Counted from the first letter of the stretch, positions 16,983 to 27,339 are shown. The stretch is DNA of 64,000 nucleotides from Fluviicola sp. (GCF_039596395.1 NZ_JBCNJT010000002.1:1240001-1304000), one strand, 5' to 3'. Program-made: numbers and translations. Notes: generated by a model from the letters alone, not told the origin.

Positions 16983-18320
16983 ATGAAACGAATTTTGCTT
17001 TTAGGCGCCGGCCTCTCTGCTTCTACGCTTATAAAATACCTGCTTGATCACGCTTCTGAAAACAATTGGCAACTGCGTGTGGTGGATCAGTCACTGGAGC
17101 TCGTGAAGCATAAACTGGCGGGGCATCCGAATGGAGAAGCGCTTTCGTTTAATGCATTGGAAAGAGAAGAGCGCTGGGCGGAATTGCAACAGGCGGATCT
17201 CGTCATTTCCATGCTTCCGGCAAGATTCCACATGGAGATTGCCAGGGATTGCCTCGAATTGAAAAAGCATTTGATCACCCCTTCTTACATTTCTCCTGAA
17301 ATGAAGGAATTGAACGAAGAGGTGCAAAAAGCAGGACTGATCTTCATGAACGAAATCGGAGTAGATCCGGGAATTGACCACATGAGCGCCATGCGTATCA
17401 TCGATTCGATCAAAAACCTGGGAGGCGAGATCACCGGTTTCAAATCCTATTGCGGGGGATTAATAGCGCCGGAAAGCGATACGAATCCGTGGAACTATAA
17501 GTTCACCTGGAACCCGAGAAACGTGGTTTTGGCAGCCCAGGGCGGAACTGCACGTTACATCGACAGACATCAATACAAATACATTCCCTATACACAGGTT
17601 TTTAGCCGCCTGGATAACATCTCTGTTCACGAGTACGGAGAATTTGAAGGCTATGCCAACCGCGATTCGTTGTCTTACCGGCATATTTACGGCCTGGATG
17701 ACATCCCGACGATTTACCGCGGAACACTTCGCAAGAGCGGGTTCTGTCAGGCGTGGAATATTTTCGTGCAGCTTGGTTTAACCGATGATCACGTTATTTT
17801 GCAGGATTCGGAGAACATGACGCCAAGAAGTTTCCTGAATGCCTTTTTGCCTTTCGACGAAGAGTTAACCGTAGAGGAAAAGTTCCGTAATTTCTGCCGT
17901 CAATACGGTGTTACGGATCTTTATCGCTTCGAATGGCTGGGTTTATTTGAGGATTCTTCCCAAATAGGGTTGAAGAATGCCACACCTGCCCAAATCCTTG
18001 AAAAGATCCTGGTTGAAAAATGGGTGCTGGAACCGCAGGATAAAGACATGCTGGTAATGGTGCACCAATTTACTTATTTGCTGAACGGCGAAAAGCGTTT
18101 CATTGAATCTTCCATGGTGAACCTCGGAGATGACCAGGTGCATACGGCAATGTCGAAAACTGTTGGATATCCTGTTGGAATCTGCGCCAAACTGATCCTG
18201 AACGGCCATATTTCGGAGCGAGGAGTTTTACTGCCTACCAAACCGGAAATTTATGACCCGATTTTGGATGAATTGGAGGATTTAGGAGTGGTTTTCCAGG
18301 AGTTGGAGAAAGTTGTGTAA
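16983..18320 (+). CDS. Saccharopine dehydrogenase/reductase
   Basis: A 445-residue NAD(P)-dependent enzyme of the saccharopine dehydrogenase family (LYS9/AASS C-terminal type), which interconverts saccharopine and alpha-aminoadipate semialdehyde plus glutamate. The N-terminal Rossmann motif is LLLGAGLSAS (residues 5-14). The family segments ISMLPARFHMEIA, NEIGVDPGIDHM, KSYCGGLIAPES and NPWNYKFTWNP are present. The ALDH7-type enzyme at 38245-39801 would carry out the next step to alpha-aminoadipate, so lysine catabolism through saccharopine is the likely role. The gene is monocistronic. Confidence 0.88.
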   Translation: MKRILLLGAGLSASTLIKYLLDHASENNWQLRVVDQSLELVKHKLAGHPNGEALSFNALEREERWAELQQADLVISMLPARFHMEIARDCLELKKHLITPSYISPEMKELNEEVQKAGLIFMNEIGVDPGIDHMSAMRIIDSIKNLGGEITGFKSYCGGLIAPESDTNPWNYKFTWNPRNVVLAAQGGTARYIDRHQYKYIPYTQVFSRLDNISVHEYGEFEGYANRDSLSYRHIYGLDDIPTIYRGTLRKSGFCQAWNIFVQLGLTDDHVILQDSENMTPRSFLNAFLPFDEELTVEEKFRNFCRQYGVTDLYRFEWLGLFEDSSQIGLKNATPAQILEKILVEKWVLEPQDKDMLVMVHQFTYLLNGEKRFIESSMVNLGDDQVHTAMSKTVGYPVGICAKLILNGHISERGVLLPTKPEIYDPILDELEDLGVVFQELEKVV

Positions 18321-18351
18321 GAATTGCGAATTGCGGATTGCGGATTTGAGT

Positions 18352-18960
18352 TTATACAGCCAGGGTGTTTCTTGTGATTAAGCGGTAAGCGATTACCCCG
18401 GCAACTGTTCCGAACAGGAGCACTTCATCGGGGAAGACGACAAAGCGGGAAATCAACAAAACGATGCCGAATACCAGCGAAAGGATGATTCCCTGTTTCG
18501 CACTTTCACGTGTAAAATAATTGACCGGGTATTTCCGGTAAAGCTGTGGAAGCAGGAATTGTTGCCTGTAAGCCAGGTATCCGCTCAGGACCATTAAGGG
18601 GATCAGAATAATTCCCTGTTGGATTCCCATGTCGCTGTAACTCAAAAACGCCCATATACGCTCCGTCCATTCGAAATGTGGGTGAATATTCGGAAGAATA
18701 AAGAAAACAGCCAGAGAAGTGCTTAGAATGCATAAAAAGCCAATCGCCAAGTGTTTGGTTGCCAATTGCTTTTCAGAAGTGTTTCCGCTGAACTGAATCC
18801 GTTTCCGCGCTTTCAGGACACTCAGTGTCCAGAAGAGGCACCAATCGATGAGGAAGAACAACAGGATAAAACTGGCATCCCAATTCCAGTAAAAGTAACC
18901 CAATACCGGGATCAGTCCTTCAACCAGGGTTTGAAAGAGAAGGGCCCTTTTCGGCGTCAT
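18352..18960 (-). CDS. DUF6498-like integral membrane protein
   Basis: A 202-residue membrane protein with about six predicted helices. The spacing and the charged loop KARKRIQ after the second helix resemble DUF6498 proteins, but that assignment is tentative. The start overlaps the stop of the TPR lipoprotein gene by four bases (ATGA), so the two are translationally coupled. No catalytic or binding motif is seen. Confidence 0.6.
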   Translation of the reverse strand: MTPKRALLFQTLVEGLIPVLGYFYWNWDASFILLFFLIDWCLFWTLSVLKARKRIQFSGNTSEKQLATKHLAIGFLCILSTSLAVFFILPNIHPHFEWTERIWAFLSYSDMGIQQGIILIPLMVLSGYLAYRQQFLLPQLYRKYPVNYFTRESAKQGIILSLVFGIVLLISRFVVFPDEVLLFGTVAGVIAYRLITRNTLAV

Positions 18961-19952
18961 TTGGTTTTGGATAAACGCTTGATGGCCTCTTCTGAAATCG
19001 CAAACTCAGGATTGTATTTCAGAGCCTTGCGGTAGTACTGAATTGCCTGGTATTTTTCACCCTTTGTTTCATAGATCAATCCCAGGTTGTGCCATGCTTC
19101 CACATAACGCGGTTCTTTTTGCAGCGTTTCGTTGTAAAAGTAAATTGCACTGTCGGCATCGTTTTGTTTGAACTGCTTGATCCATCCCATCTGGAACAGG
19201 GGAGGAGTGAAGGTCGGGTCTTTTTTGAGCATGATGCGGTAAGTCTCCTGGGCTTCCTCCAATTTGTCAAAATCCTGGTAAGCATAAGCCAGGTTGTAGT
19301 AAGCTTCGATGTTATTCGGCCGGATCTGTGTAGCTGTAATGAAATACTGGATGCACAACGGATTGTGTTCTTCCTGGTAGATTAGTCCCAGTTTGATATA
19401 AGCGGCAAAGAAATCCGGGTCCTGTTCAATAGCCGTCTGGTAAGAAGATTTTGCCAGATCGCGGTTATCGAGGCTCAGATAAATACTTCCTTTCAGAATG
19501 TAGGCATCGCGGTATCTTTTATTGATGCGAAGTGCTTCGTTGATGTAGTAGAACGCTTTTTCATTGTCACCCTGCTGGGCATAAGTAGTTGCCAGCGCAA
19601 CCAGGGCCTGTGTATTTTTCGGGTCTTTTTTGATAACGAATTTGAAATGGGATTGTGCTGCCATTACATCGCTTGGTGTTCGATTCGCCCGGTTGTTCAA
19701 TGCATTGGCATACAAGAACCGCGCTTCAATGTTCCATTGCTGCATGCGGTATGCTTTAGCTCCATCCTGAAGCGCCTTGTCGTAATCGTAGCGTTCCAGC
19801 ATCAGGTTCCCATGTTTGATCAGGATCGGAACACTATCCGGGTATTTTTTGAATAGCTGATCGACAGAAAGTTCCTTTTGAGGTTTTTTCGAACCGTTTC
19901 CGCCACAAGAGCTCACTAATACCAGAAAACCAATGAAAAATAGAATGCGCAT
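18957..19952 (-). CDS. TPR-repeat lipoprotein
   Basis: A 331-residue predicted lipoprotein (lipobox VSSC, Cys at about 16) with about seven to eight tandem tetratricopeptide repeats from residue 40 to the end. Repeat signatures include ALVALATTYAQQGDNEKAF, AYILKGSIYLSLDNRDLA, AYYNLAYAYQDFDKLEEA and AWHNLGLIYETKGEKYQA. This suggests a periplasmic protein-protein scaffold. It is the first gene of a two-gene operon with the downstream membrane protein. Partners are unknown. Confidence 0.82.
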   Translation of the reverse strand: MRILFFIGFLVLVSSCGGNGSKKPQKELSVDQLFKKYPDSVPILIKHGNLMLERYDYDKALQDGAKAYRMQQWNIEARFLYANALNNRANRTPSDVMAAQSHFKFVIKKDPKNTQALVALATTYAQQGDNEKAFYYINEALRINKRYRDAYILKGSIYLSLDNRDLAKSSYQTAIEQDPDFFAAYIKLGLIYQEEHNPLCIQYFITATQIRPNNIEAYYNLAYAYQDFDKLEEAQETYRIMLKKDPTFTPPLFQMGWIKQFKQNDADSAIYFYNETLQKEPRYVEAWHNLGLIYETKGEKYQAIQYYRKALKYNPEFAISEEAIKRLSKTK

Positions 19953-20183
19953 ACTTAAAATGAATCTGACAACAAAAATAAGGAAATGTATTTAGCTATT
20001 AGCAGGAAACGTATTCTTCTTCAGAAACGTTGGTGTGCAAGACTCGAAGTAATTACCGGGGAAATAATATTCGTCGTGTAAAAGCAAATATTCATTTGGA
20101 GAATTATTCCGATCATTTATGAATGAATGAATTAGTTGAAAGCGTTATTTTCAGCGTACTATAACTTAAAATAAACTGAAACG

Positions 20184-20525
20184 ATGAACAATTTACTCCT
20201 AATTGTTCTTCTAACTCTTGCGTCAATTTCTTTTGGTCAGGACCAGTCCGCTTACGACCAGAGGTTACTGATTCATTTTACCGAAGAACAACTGACAGCT
20301 ATGCCGCAGCAAAAGCTGGAAGCTATCACATACTACTACTGTGAGAGCTATTCTATCGATGATTCCCGGGTGATGGGATTCGACATTCATTCCTTTGATG
20401 TTTCTGAGTATGAAGACCTGCGAAGAGAATCTGTAGATTTCTCGTTCACCAATGATCAGGGTTTAATCATTACCCTGAGAGCCCGCGACAAGTATTTACC
20501 GAAAGCAATCCTGAAGAAGTCATGA
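20184..20525 (+). CDS. Small secreted protein of unknown function
   Basis: A 113-residue exported protein; the signal peptide (1-18) ends SFG before Gln19. The mature part has no recognised domain. It overlaps the next gene by four bases (ATGA), so the pair is coupled and probably acts together at the surface or in the periplasm. The upstream 230-bp divergent region to the TPR lipoprotein gene shows no clear promoter consensus. Confidence 0.6.
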   Translation: MNNLLLIVLLTLASISFGQDQSAYDQRLLIHFTEEQLTAMPQQKLEAITYYYCESYSIDDSRVMGFDIHSFDVSEYEDLRRESVDFSFTNDQGLIITLRARDKYLPKAILKKS

Positions 20526-21451
20526 AAAGGTTCTTGACAGGTTTGATCGTGGCAATGGGTTTTGCTGCGTTCGGACAATTGCCTTATACGTGGACCCCAG
20601 GTGTTGATCCGGGCTGGACAAGTTCCGGTGCTTTACAATGGCGGCCGGGTTGCGGGTACGTTACCACGAATTGTACGGGAAGTTACGCCAACAATGCGAA
20701 TACGACCTATACGTCACCTTCTATTGATGCTTCCTGTGCGAATGCGAGTACGATATCCGTAACGTTTACTGCATTCGGGAATGCTGAATACACTTATGAT
20801 TTTATGTTTATATATTACTCGCTGGACAACGGAACAACATGGATCAATCCTTACGGGGTGGGAATCGGCTGGACCGGTAATTTCGGGTCTTCACCCGGAA
20901 TGACTATTCCTGCAATTACGTTGCCGACCTCTTCCAATATCCGTTTCCGCTTCAATTTCCAGTCGGATAACTCGTTTACATACACGGGGTATAAAATAAC
21001 CGATTTCGATATTGTCTGCAATGTGGTCCTTCCGGTGGAAATGTATGCCTTTACCGGAAAAAGAATGGGTAGCGAGAACCAATTACAATGGACTACCTTG
21101 TCTGAAAATAACAACGATTATTTCGAGGTTCAGTGGTCAACCAACCCGGAGGCAGAAATCTGGTCGGATGTAGCTATTGTTAAATCCAAAGGAAACAGTT
21201 CCGAAAAGCAACAATATGCTGCGATTCATTCCAATCCGTCGGTTGATAAAAAGAATTATTACCGGATTTCCCAGGTGGATAAAGACGGAACACGAAGAAC
21301 ATTTGACGAATGGGTTGTGGTAGACGATACCCTAAAAGAGAATCCGCTCAAGGAAGTTGTAAATATCATGGGGCAAACGGTAGATACAGACACTCCCGGT
21401 TTGGTCATTTATGTATACGAAGATGGTACGAAGGCGAAGAAATACAACTGA
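20522..21451 (+). CDS. Secreted jelly-roll protein with shortened T9SS-like C-terminus
   Basis: A 309-residue exported protein with a signal peptide ending AFG before Gln20. A lectin-like or MAM-like beta module (about 21-170) carries Cys pairs (PGCGYVTTNC) and the TYDFMFIYYSLDNGTTW motif. The segment LPVEMYAFTGK...LQWTTLSENNNDYFEV is the linker domain that often precedes T9SS sorting domains in Bacteroidota. The usual NP-type sorting motif is missing; the end (VNIMGQTV, LVIYVYEDG) resembles only the second half of a type A domain. It may be an atypical cargo protein or a degraded one. Confidence 0.65.
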   Translation: MKRFLTGLIVAMGFAAFGQLPYTWTPGVDPGWTSSGALQWRPGCGYVTTNCTGSYANNANTTYTSPSIDASCANASTISVTFTAFGNAEYTYDFMFIYYSLDNGTTWINPYGVGIGWTGNFGSSPGMTIPAITLPTSSNIRFRFNFQSDNSFTYTGYKITDFDIVCNVVLPVEMYAFTGKRMGSENQLQWTTLSENNNDYFEVQWSTNPEAEIWSDVAIVKSKGNSSEKQQYAAIHSNPSVDKKNYYRISQVDKDGTRRTFDEWVVVDDTLKENPLKEVVNIMGQTVDTDTPGLVIYVYEDGTKAKKYN

Positions 21452-21486
21452 TCAACTTACCTGATTAACTTGCGTAGCGTGTGAGG

Positions 21487-21517
21487 ACCGGTGCAGAATT
21501 TTCTGTGCCGGTTTTTC
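21487..21517 (+). terminator. Intrinsic terminator
   Basis: The arms ACCGGTGCAGAA and TTCTGTGCCGGT pair with two wobble pairs and are followed by TTTT. It lies 36 bases after the secreted protein gene. Confidence 0.75.
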
Positions 21518-21538
21518 GTTTAATCAAAGATTAAACAA

Positions 21539-21610
21539 GGTTCAAATGGTTCAAAGCGTTCAAAAATGTTCCATTAAACCTTTTGAACCTTTGAATTCTT
21601 TTTTGAACTT
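21539..21610. repeat. Scattered GTTCAAA/TTTGAAC words
   Basis: Three forward copies of GTTCAAA-type words are followed by three reverse copies (TTTGAAC-type), so the 70-bp stretch can fold on itself. The same word forms the tandem array at 63283. No function is assigned. Confidence 0.4.
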
Positions 21611-21617
21611 GTATCAA

Positions 21618-21648
21618 TGAAAAACCCCGCTCGCAATGCAAACGGGGT
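21618..21648 (-). terminator. Intrinsic terminator of the sucA-odhB operon
   Basis: Read on the minus strand, ACCCCG and CGGGGT arms with a 13-base loop are followed by TTTTTC. It lies about 20 bases after the odhB stop. Confidence 0.75.
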
Positions 21649-21667
21649 CTATATCTCTTGGTTGTAA

Positions 21668-22948
21668 TTACAATCCTAAAAGTACTGCGTAAGGATCTTT
21701 TCCTCCGAAAATGATTCTTTCCGGGTTTTCGATCATTTCTTTCACTTTTACCAGGAAGCTAACAGATTCTTTTCCGTCGATGATGCGGTGATCGTAAGAC
21801 AATGCCAGGTACATCATCGGGCGGATTTCCACCTTTCCGTCAATAGCTACCGGACGCTCAATGATGTTGTGCATTCCCAAAATAGCTGATTGCGGCGGGT
21901 TGATGATCGGTGTAGACATCATAGAACCGAAAACTCCACCGTTGGTGATTGTAAACGTTCCACCGGTCATGTCTTCCGGAGCAATTTTCCCGTCACGGGC
22001 TTTTACTGCCAGGCGCTTGATCTCTTTTTCGATTTCAGCAAGGCTCATTTGCTCTGCGTTGCGTACAACTGGAACCATTAATCCTTTCGGAGAAGAAACG
22101 GCAATACCTACATCTGCATAATTGTGGAATACGATTTCATTTCCGTCAATCTGGGCGTTTACTGCAGGGAATAAGTTCAATGCTTCCGTTACTGCTTTCG
22201 TGAAGAAAGACATAAATCCAAGATTCACATCGTGGAATTTAGCGAACTGATCCTTGTATTTTGCACGCAGGTCCATGATCGGTTTCATATCAACCTCGTT
22301 GAAAGTCGTCAACATCGCTGTTTCGTTCTTCACAGAAACCAAACGTTCTGCGATTTTACGGCGAAGCATGGACATTTTCTCGCGGTTCTGGTCGCGTGTT
22401 CCTCCCCATCCCTGAGCAGCATCAGCAGGAATTCCGGCAGCCATAGCGCTTACCACATCTTGTTTCGTGATACGACCGTCTTTTCCCGTACCGTTGATTT
22501 TAGCACCGGATACACCATTCTCAGCCATGATTTTCGCAGCAGCCGGTGAAGGAGTTCCTTTTGCGTAACTATCGCTTACAGGTCCCGGATTTGGTGTCGG
22601 AGCGCTGGTTTTTTCAGCCGGAGCAGCAACAGGTTGCGGAGTTGCTTCAGCTTTCGCTTCGGCCTTTGGGGCTTCAGCAGCCGGTGCAGCTGATCCTGCA
22701 GGTCTTTCAGCGGAAGTATCGATCAAACAAACTACTTGTCCTACTTTTACTACATCGCCTTCAGCAGCTTTCAAGGTAATGATACCGGATTGTTCTGCCG
22801 GCAATTCCAGGGTTGCTTTGTCAGAATCTACTTCTGCAATAGCCTGGTCTTTTTCTACATAGTCACCGTCCGAAACCAGCCAGGTTGCAATTTCTACTTC
22901 AGAAATTGATTCTCCCGGGCTAGGTACTTTCATTTCAAGGATTGACAT
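21668..22948 (-). CDS. odhB: 2-oxoglutarate dehydrogenase E2 (dihydrolipoyllysine succinyltransferase)
   Basis: The core subunit of the 2-oxoglutarate dehydrogenase complex, transferring succinyl groups from lipoate to CoA. The lipoyl domain (1-78) has the lipoylated Lys44 in DSDKA. An Ala/Pro/Lys-rich hinge (about 80-130) leads to the E3/E1-binding domain (about 132-168, [11 protein letters not shown]). The catalytic domain ends with SYDHRIIDG (active His387 and Asp391). The 426-residue length is normal for E2o. It follows sucA with a 30-base gap, forming the usual E1-E2 operon. Confidence 0.96.
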   Translation of the reverse strand: MSILEMKVPSPGESISEVEIATWLVSDGDYVEKDQAIAEVDSDKATLELPAEQSGIITLKAAEGDVVKVGQVVCLIDTSAERPAGSAAPAAEAPKAEAKAEATPQPVAAPAEKTSAPTPNPGPVSDSYAKGTPSPAAAKIMAENGVSGAKINGTGKDGRITKQDVVSAMAAGIPADAAQGWGGTRDQNREKMSMLRRKIAERLVSVKNETAMLTTFNEVDMKPIMDLRAKYKDQFAKFHDVNLGFMSFFTKAVTEALNLFPAVNAQIDGNEIVFHNYADVGIAVSSPKGLMVPVVRNAEQMSLAEIEKEIKRLAVKARDGKIAPEDMTGGTFTITNGGVFGSMMSTPIINPPQSAILGMHNIIERPVAIDGKVEIRPMMYLALSYDHRIIDGKESVSFLVKVKEMIENPERIIFGGKDPYAVLLGL

Positions 22949-22978
22949 AATTGAATCGTATTTAGTTTTCTAATAATC

Positions 22979-25702
22979 TTATTTAGCTGCTACGGATGCG
23001 AATTGAAATACATCTGCAAACAATTGTTTCAAGCGGCGCTCGTGTAATTTTTTGGAACCTTCAGCCGCAGCTGCAGATGCAGGACGTGTAATTCCTTTGA
23101 ACGGAATGTGTCTCAGGTTCATTGCAATGTAAGTCCATGCTCCCATGTTTGCCGGCTCTTCCTGGGCCCAGATTACATTTTTAGCATTGTATTTTGCAAC
23201 GATCGCATCGATTTGTTTCTGAGGCAACGGGTACAATTGTTCGATACGGACAAAAGCCATATTGTCAACACCCATTTCAGTCGCTTTTTCCTTCATTTCG
23301 TAATAGAACTTCCCGGAGCAGAAAACCAGCGTATCCACCTGTCCTGCTTTTGCATTCGGATCGTCAATGACTTCCTGGAAAGAACCGTTTGCCATTTCTT
23401 CCAAAGTGGAAGTTGCAGCAGGTAAACGCAGGATCATTTTCGGAGAGAAAACAACCAAAGGCTTACGGAACGGACGAACCAGCTGTCTGCGAAGCAAATG
23501 GAAATGGTTTGCAGGTGTAGAAGTATTTACAACCTGGATATTGTCATCGGCACATTGCTGTAACCAACGTTCCATACGTCCGCTGGAGTGCTCTGCACCT
23601 TGTCCTTCGTATCCGTGAGGAAGCAGCATTACCAATCCACTTTGAGTAGACCATTTGTCTTCTCCGGCAGTAATGAACTGGTCGATCATAATCTGTGCAC
23701 CGTTGAAGAAATCCCCGAATTGTGCTTCCCAGATTGTCAACCCTTTCGGAGTGGCCAGGGAATACCCGTATTCGAATCCAAGTACGGCGTATTCGGAAAG
23801 CAGGGAATTGTAAACAGTAAACGGTGCCTGCTTATCAGAAAGCATGTTCAATGTCTCGATTTCTTCTTCGGTGTCTTCTGTTTTTACCACAGCGTGACGG
23901 TGAGAGAAGGTACCGCGCTCCACATCCTGTCCGGAAATCCGTACCGGAATTCCTTCGTCCAGTAAAGTGGCGTATGCCAGCATTTCTGCTGTTCCCCAAT
24001 CGAGGTTATTGTTTTCAACCGCTGCTAAACGGTCGTCGAAGATTTTCTGAATTTTGCGGAAATACTTTTTACCTTCCGGTAAAGTAGCCAGTTTCTTTCC
24101 AAGTTCGAATAATTTCTCTCTCTGAACTCCTGTTTCAGGGCTGGAATCGAAATCTGCCGAAGTACTATGACGGAAACCTTCCCAGGTAGAACTCAGGAAA
24201 TCCCAAACAACTGCTTTTTCATTCTTGCGGGCTGTTTCAAATTCACTTTCCAGGTAGTTGTTGTATTCATCCTCGATCGTTTTAACCTCTTCGTCAGTCA
24301 ATGAACCTTCGGCCGTTAATTGCTTCTGGTAAATCACCTTCGGATTCGGGTGTTTTGCGATGATGTCATACAAATTCGGCTGCGTGAATTTAGGCTCATC
24401 TCCTTCGTTGTGTCCGTATTTACGATAACATAACAAATCGATGAATACATCACGGTGGAATTTCTGACGGTACTCCATAGCGATCTCAATCGTTTGGATA
24501 ACCGCTTCAATATCGTCTCCGTTTACGTGGAAAACGGGAGTTAAAGTCGTTTTTGCTACGTCCGTACAATAAGTAGAGGAACGTGCGTCGTGGAAGTTCG
24601 TTGTAAATCCAACCTGGTTGTTTACCACAATGTGGATCGTTCCACCTGCTCTGTAACCATCAAGCAAAGCCATCTGGATAACTTCGTAAACAATTCCCTG
24701 TCCTGCAACAGCAGCATCACCGTGGATCATAACCGGGCAAACCTTGTTCTCATCCTTGAAATGAGCGTCCAGTTTTGCACGTGCAATTCCCTGAACAACC
24801 GGGTCAACTGCTTCCAGGTGAGAAGGGTTCGGAGCCAAGGTCAGGCCAACTACTTTTCCGTCTTTGGTGGTTGTTGAACTGGTATATCCCTGGTGGTATT
24901 TCACGTCTCCGTCAAAAGCACCGTCAGCGTCGAATTCTTTTCCTTCAAATTCGGAGAAGATATCCTGAGGGCGTTTCTGGAAAATATTTGTCAAGGTATT
25001 CAAGCGTCCGCGGTGAGCCATTCCCATCACGAAATACTCTACGCCAAGGCTTGATCCTTTTTCGATCAGGGCATCCAAAGCCGGGATCAGCACTTCACCG
25101 CCTTCTACGGAGAAACGCTTCTGACCCACGTATTTTTTACCCAAAAAGGCTTCAAAATTGGAAGTCTGAACCAGTTTTTTATAGATGTGCTTTTTGCGCT
25201 CGATGTCGAATTTCGGACGGTTCTTTACTTCAATGCTGTTTCTGAACCATTCCAAACGTTCCGGTTCGCGCATGAACATATACTCGATACCGATGGATTG
25301 GCAGTAGCATTGCTCCAAATCCTGGATAATATCACGCAGGGTTGCTGCCCCGATACCGATTTGTTCTCCTGCCTGGAAAACAGTATCCAGATCAGACGCA
25401 TCCAAACCGAAGTTTTCGATTGCCAGGGTTGGTTCGTACTTTCTGCGCTCGCGTACAGGATTGGTTTTGGTAAACAGGTGACCGCGGGTTCTGTACCCGT
25501 TGATCAGGTTAATTACCTTAAATTCTTTCTGAAAGTTTTCAGGAATGTCGCCACCGTCTTCGAAGTTCGTGCGGGCAAAATCAAATCCTTCAAAGAATTT
25601 TTGCCAGCTAAGATCTACGCTTTCAGGGTCTTTTATGTATGACTGATATAAATGATCTATCGCATTTACATCTGCATTTCCGACGTACGTCACTTTATCC
25701 AT
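22979..25702 (-). CDS. sucA: 2-oxoglutarate dehydrogenase E1 component
   Basis: Thiamine-diphosphate-dependent decarboxylase of the TCA cycle, 907 residues. The N-terminal E2-binding stretch is present ([18 protein letters not shown]). The central catalytic part contains GMAHRGRLN, the ThDP/Mg region GDAAVAGQG with the downstream VNNQVGFTT, and [12 protein letters not shown]. The transketolase-like pyrimidine domain follows (SHRHAVV, then FGDFFNGAQ). The C-terminal domain holds EEPANMGAW. It is first in the operon with odhB. Its upstream region contains TAACTTTA, one base off the -7 consensus, about 35 bases before the start. Confidence 0.96.
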   Translation of the reverse strand: MDKVTYVGNADVNAIDHLYQSYIKDPESVDLSWQKFFEGFDFARTNFEDGGDIPENFQKEFKVINLINGYRTRGHLFTKTNPVRERRKYEPTLAIENFGLDASDLDTVFQAGEQIGIGAATLRDIIQDLEQCYCQSIGIEYMFMREPERLEWFRNSIEVKNRPKFDIERKKHIYKKLVQTSNFEAFLGKKYVGQKRFSVEGGEVLIPALDALIEKGSSLGVEYFVMGMAHRGRLNTLTNIFQKRPQDIFSEFEGKEFDADGAFDGDVKYHQGYTSSTTTKDGKVVGLTLAPNPSHLEAVDPVVQGIARAKLDAHFKDENKVCPVMIHGDAAVAGQGIVYEVIQMALLDGYRAGGTIHIVVNNQVGFTTNFHDARSSTYCTDVAKTTLTPVFHVNGDDIEAVIQTIEIAMEYRQKFHRDVFIDLLCYRKYGHNEGDEPKFTQPNLYDIIAKHPNPKVIYQKQLTAEGSLTDEEVKTIEDEYNNYLESEFETARKNEKAVVWDFLSSTWEGFRHSTSADFDSSPETGVQREKLFELGKKLATLPEGKKYFRKIQKIFDDRLAAVENNNLDWGTAEMLAYATLLDEGIPVRISGQDVERGTFSHRHAVVKTEDTEEEIETLNMLSDKQAPFTVYNSLLSEYAVLGFEYGYSLATPKGLTIWEAQFGDFFNGAQIMIDQFITAGEDKWSTQSGLVMLLPHGYEGQGAEHSSGRMERWLQQCADDNIQVVNTSTPANHFHLLRRQLVRPFRKPLVVFSPKMILRLPAATSTLEEMANGSFQEVIDDPNAKAGQVDTLVFCSGKFYYEMKEKATEMGVDNMAFVRIEQLYPLPQKQIDAIVAKYNAKNVIWAQEEPANMGAWTYIAMNLRHIPFKGITRPASAAAAEGSKKLHERRLKQLFADVFQFASVAAK

Positions 25703-25897
25703 GTTGGTGCACTATAATGGTGGGTAAAGTTAAAACTTTTAGTCCAAGCGAGAAGCGAAAATCGCGATAAAAAAATGCAAAATTGCTATATATTGTTACA
25801 AGGCTGAAGATTAAGTATCAATTATGAATGAATGAATTATCAGGAGGGGTTTTAGGTTCGTCCTGATAATCGATCATTATTCACCGAGAATTGATCC

Positions 25898-26242
25898 CTA
25901 CTTGAACTGGATTTGAAAATACACTTTCATCAATTCCCGGTGTAAGATGGCATTGGAAAGGTAAAACAGCCGGTTTTCGTGCGAGTTGGTTTCCCTTAAA
26001 ATGGTTTCCGGTATATCGATGAGGTAGAGCAGGTGCTGCAGTTCATTTTCAGTCAATTTTTGCAGTGCCGTCTGTATTTCCTCGTTCCAGGCTGCGGGAT
26101 CGGTACTTTTCAGTTCGAAATCCGGAATTCCGGCGCGTTGAAAGTCTTTGTGGGTCTGTGCCTGCAATTTTTCAAGCAATTTGCGCCGGCTCAACCGCAA
26201 TTGAATTTTCCGAACGAGCTCATTTAAATCTTTTTCTTCCAT
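25898..26242 (-). CDS. Small protein of unknown function
   Basis: A 114-residue, charged, probably all-helical cytoplasmic protein with no signal peptide or membrane helix. The region 9-31 is rich in Lys/Arg/Leu (KIQLRLSRRKLLEKLQ). It is divergent from the HAD gene (start codons 38 bases apart). The 195-bp gap to sucA shows no other gene. No family was recognised. Confidence 0.6.
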   Translation of the reverse strand: MEEKDLNELVRKIQLRLSRRKLLEKLQAQTHKDFQRAGIPDFELKSTDPAAWNEEIQTALQKLTENELQHLLYLIDIPETILRETNSHENRLFYLSNAILHRELMKVYFQIQFK

Positions 26243-26268
26243 AATCCGGTGATTCCTGTGGAACTTAG

Positions 26269-26276
26269 TACTTTTG
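26269..26276 (+). promoter_or_regulatory. -7 element TACTTTTG, four bases before an ATG
   Basis: A perfect TAnnTTTG match ending 4 bases before the HAD gene ATG at 26281. The spacing is identical to that at mnmE and ywbE and implies a leaderless transcript. No clear -33 TTG is present. Confidence 0.5.
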
Positions 26277-26280
26277 CAGC

Positions 26281-26910
26281 ATGATTAATAACTCAAAAGA
26301 AGCAATCATTTTTGATTTGGGAGGCGTTTTGTTGAATTTGGATTACGATTTAACAGAAAAAGCATTTGTTGCGCTCGGGCTGGCCAATTTTGGAGCATCT
26401 TATTCGCAGTTGCAGCAAGTACAGTTGTTTGACCGCTATGAGACCGGGCAAATTTCCTCTTTTCATTTCGTGAACCGCTTACTGGATTTATTACCTCCGG
26501 GAACTACCGCAAACCAAGTTGTCCATGCATGGGATTCCATGATCCTGGATTTCCCGGTAGAACGCCTGCAACGGCTGGAAGCGCTTTCACAGAAATACCG
26601 TCTCTTTTTATTGAGTAATACGAATGACCTGCACATCGACGCAGTGAGAAGATCACTCGATAAAGCGGTGGGGCATCGCAACCTGGAACAGTATTTTGAG
26701 AAAACGTATTTCTCTTCTGCTATCGGGATGCGCAAGCCGGATAAGGAGATTTTCGAATTTATCTGTTCGGAAAACAACCTGGATCCTGCAAAAACACTTT
26801 TCATCGATGACAGTCCGCAGCACATTGAAGGTGCTAAAGCTGCCGGGATTGAAGCGATCTTACTCGGCAAAAACGAAGAGGTGTTTGATTTACCCTTTTT
26901 CCTGGCATAA
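26281..26910 (+). CDS. HAD-family hydrolase (subfamily IA)
   Basis: A 209-residue haloacid-dehalogenase-like phosphatase. Motif I is FDLGGVL (nucleophile Asp12, with Gly in place of the second Asp, as in YihX-type members). Motif II is LLSNTN, motif III the Lys in RKPDKE, and motif IV LFIDDSP with GAKAAGI. The helical cap lies between motifs I and II. The closest familiar relatives are YihX-like alpha-glucose-1-phosphate or broad sugar phosphatases, but the substrate is not predictable. Its 3' end overlaps the convergent mce gene by 21 bases. Confidence 0.85.
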   Translation: MINNSKEAIIFDLGGVLLNLDYDLTEKAFVALGLANFGASYSQLQQVQLFDRYETGQISSFHFVNRLLDLLPPGTTANQVVHAWDSMILDFPVERLQRLEALSQKYRLFLLSNTNDLHIDAVRRSLDKAVGHRNLEQYFEKTYFSSAIGMRKPDKEIFEFICSENNLDPAKTLFIDDSPQHIEGAKAAGIEAILLGKNEEVFDLPFFLA

Positions 26911-27291
26911 TTCTACCAAAACCCCGTTCGAAGATTTCGGATGCAGGAATGCTACCAGTTTGTTGTCTGCACCGTTCTTCGGCTGTTCGTTCAGTAACTG
27001 GAATCCTTTCGAAGCAAGGTCTTTCATGGATGCTTCGATGTTGGTAACGTCAAATGCAATGTGATGGATTCCCTCGCCTTTCTTTTCAATGAATTTAGCA
27101 ATGGGGCTTGTTTCATTACTTGCCTCCAACAATTCGATTTTTGATTCTCCGACCTGGAAAAAAGCAGTTTTCACACCTTCGCTTGCTACTGCCTCTGTTT
27201 TGTAGCATTCGGTGCCAAGTAATTCGGTATATGTTTTAATTGCCTCGTCGAGGTTTTTGACTGCAATTCCGATGTGTTCGATTTTATTCAT
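26890..27291 (-). CDS. mce: Methylmalonyl-CoA epimerase
   Basis: A 133-residue VOC-fold metalloenzyme that epimerises (R)- and (S)-methylmalonyl-CoA in propionyl-CoA metabolism. Two beta-alpha-beta-beta-beta halves are visible: IEHIGIAVKNLDEAI with metal ligand His6, and GIHHIAFDVTNIEASM with the second His. The C-terminal GVLVELCQ supplies the Glu ligand. The length is typical. The 3' end overlaps the convergent HAD gene. Methylmalonyl-CoA mutase genes are not in the window. Confidence 0.93.
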   Translation of the reverse strand: MNKIEHIGIAVKNLDEAIKTYTELLGTECYKTEAVASEGVKTAFFQVGESKIELLEASNETSPIAKFIEKKGEGIHHIAFDVTNIEASMKDLASKGFQLLNEQPKNGADNKLVAFLHPKSSNGVLVELCQEKG

Positions 27292-27325
27292 GGGATGAAG
27301 ATAATAAAAAGAATAACGGTGGCCG

Positions 27326-27339
27326 CGCGATTAATCGCG
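27326..27339. repeat. Palindrome CGCGATTAATCGCG
   Basis: A perfect 14-bp palindrome inside a longer imperfect hairpin (GTGGCC... to ...GTCCCAC), upstream of mce on the minus strand. It resembles the GTAGGG/CCCTAC-type hairpins at 3024 and 6382. Confidence 0.5.
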
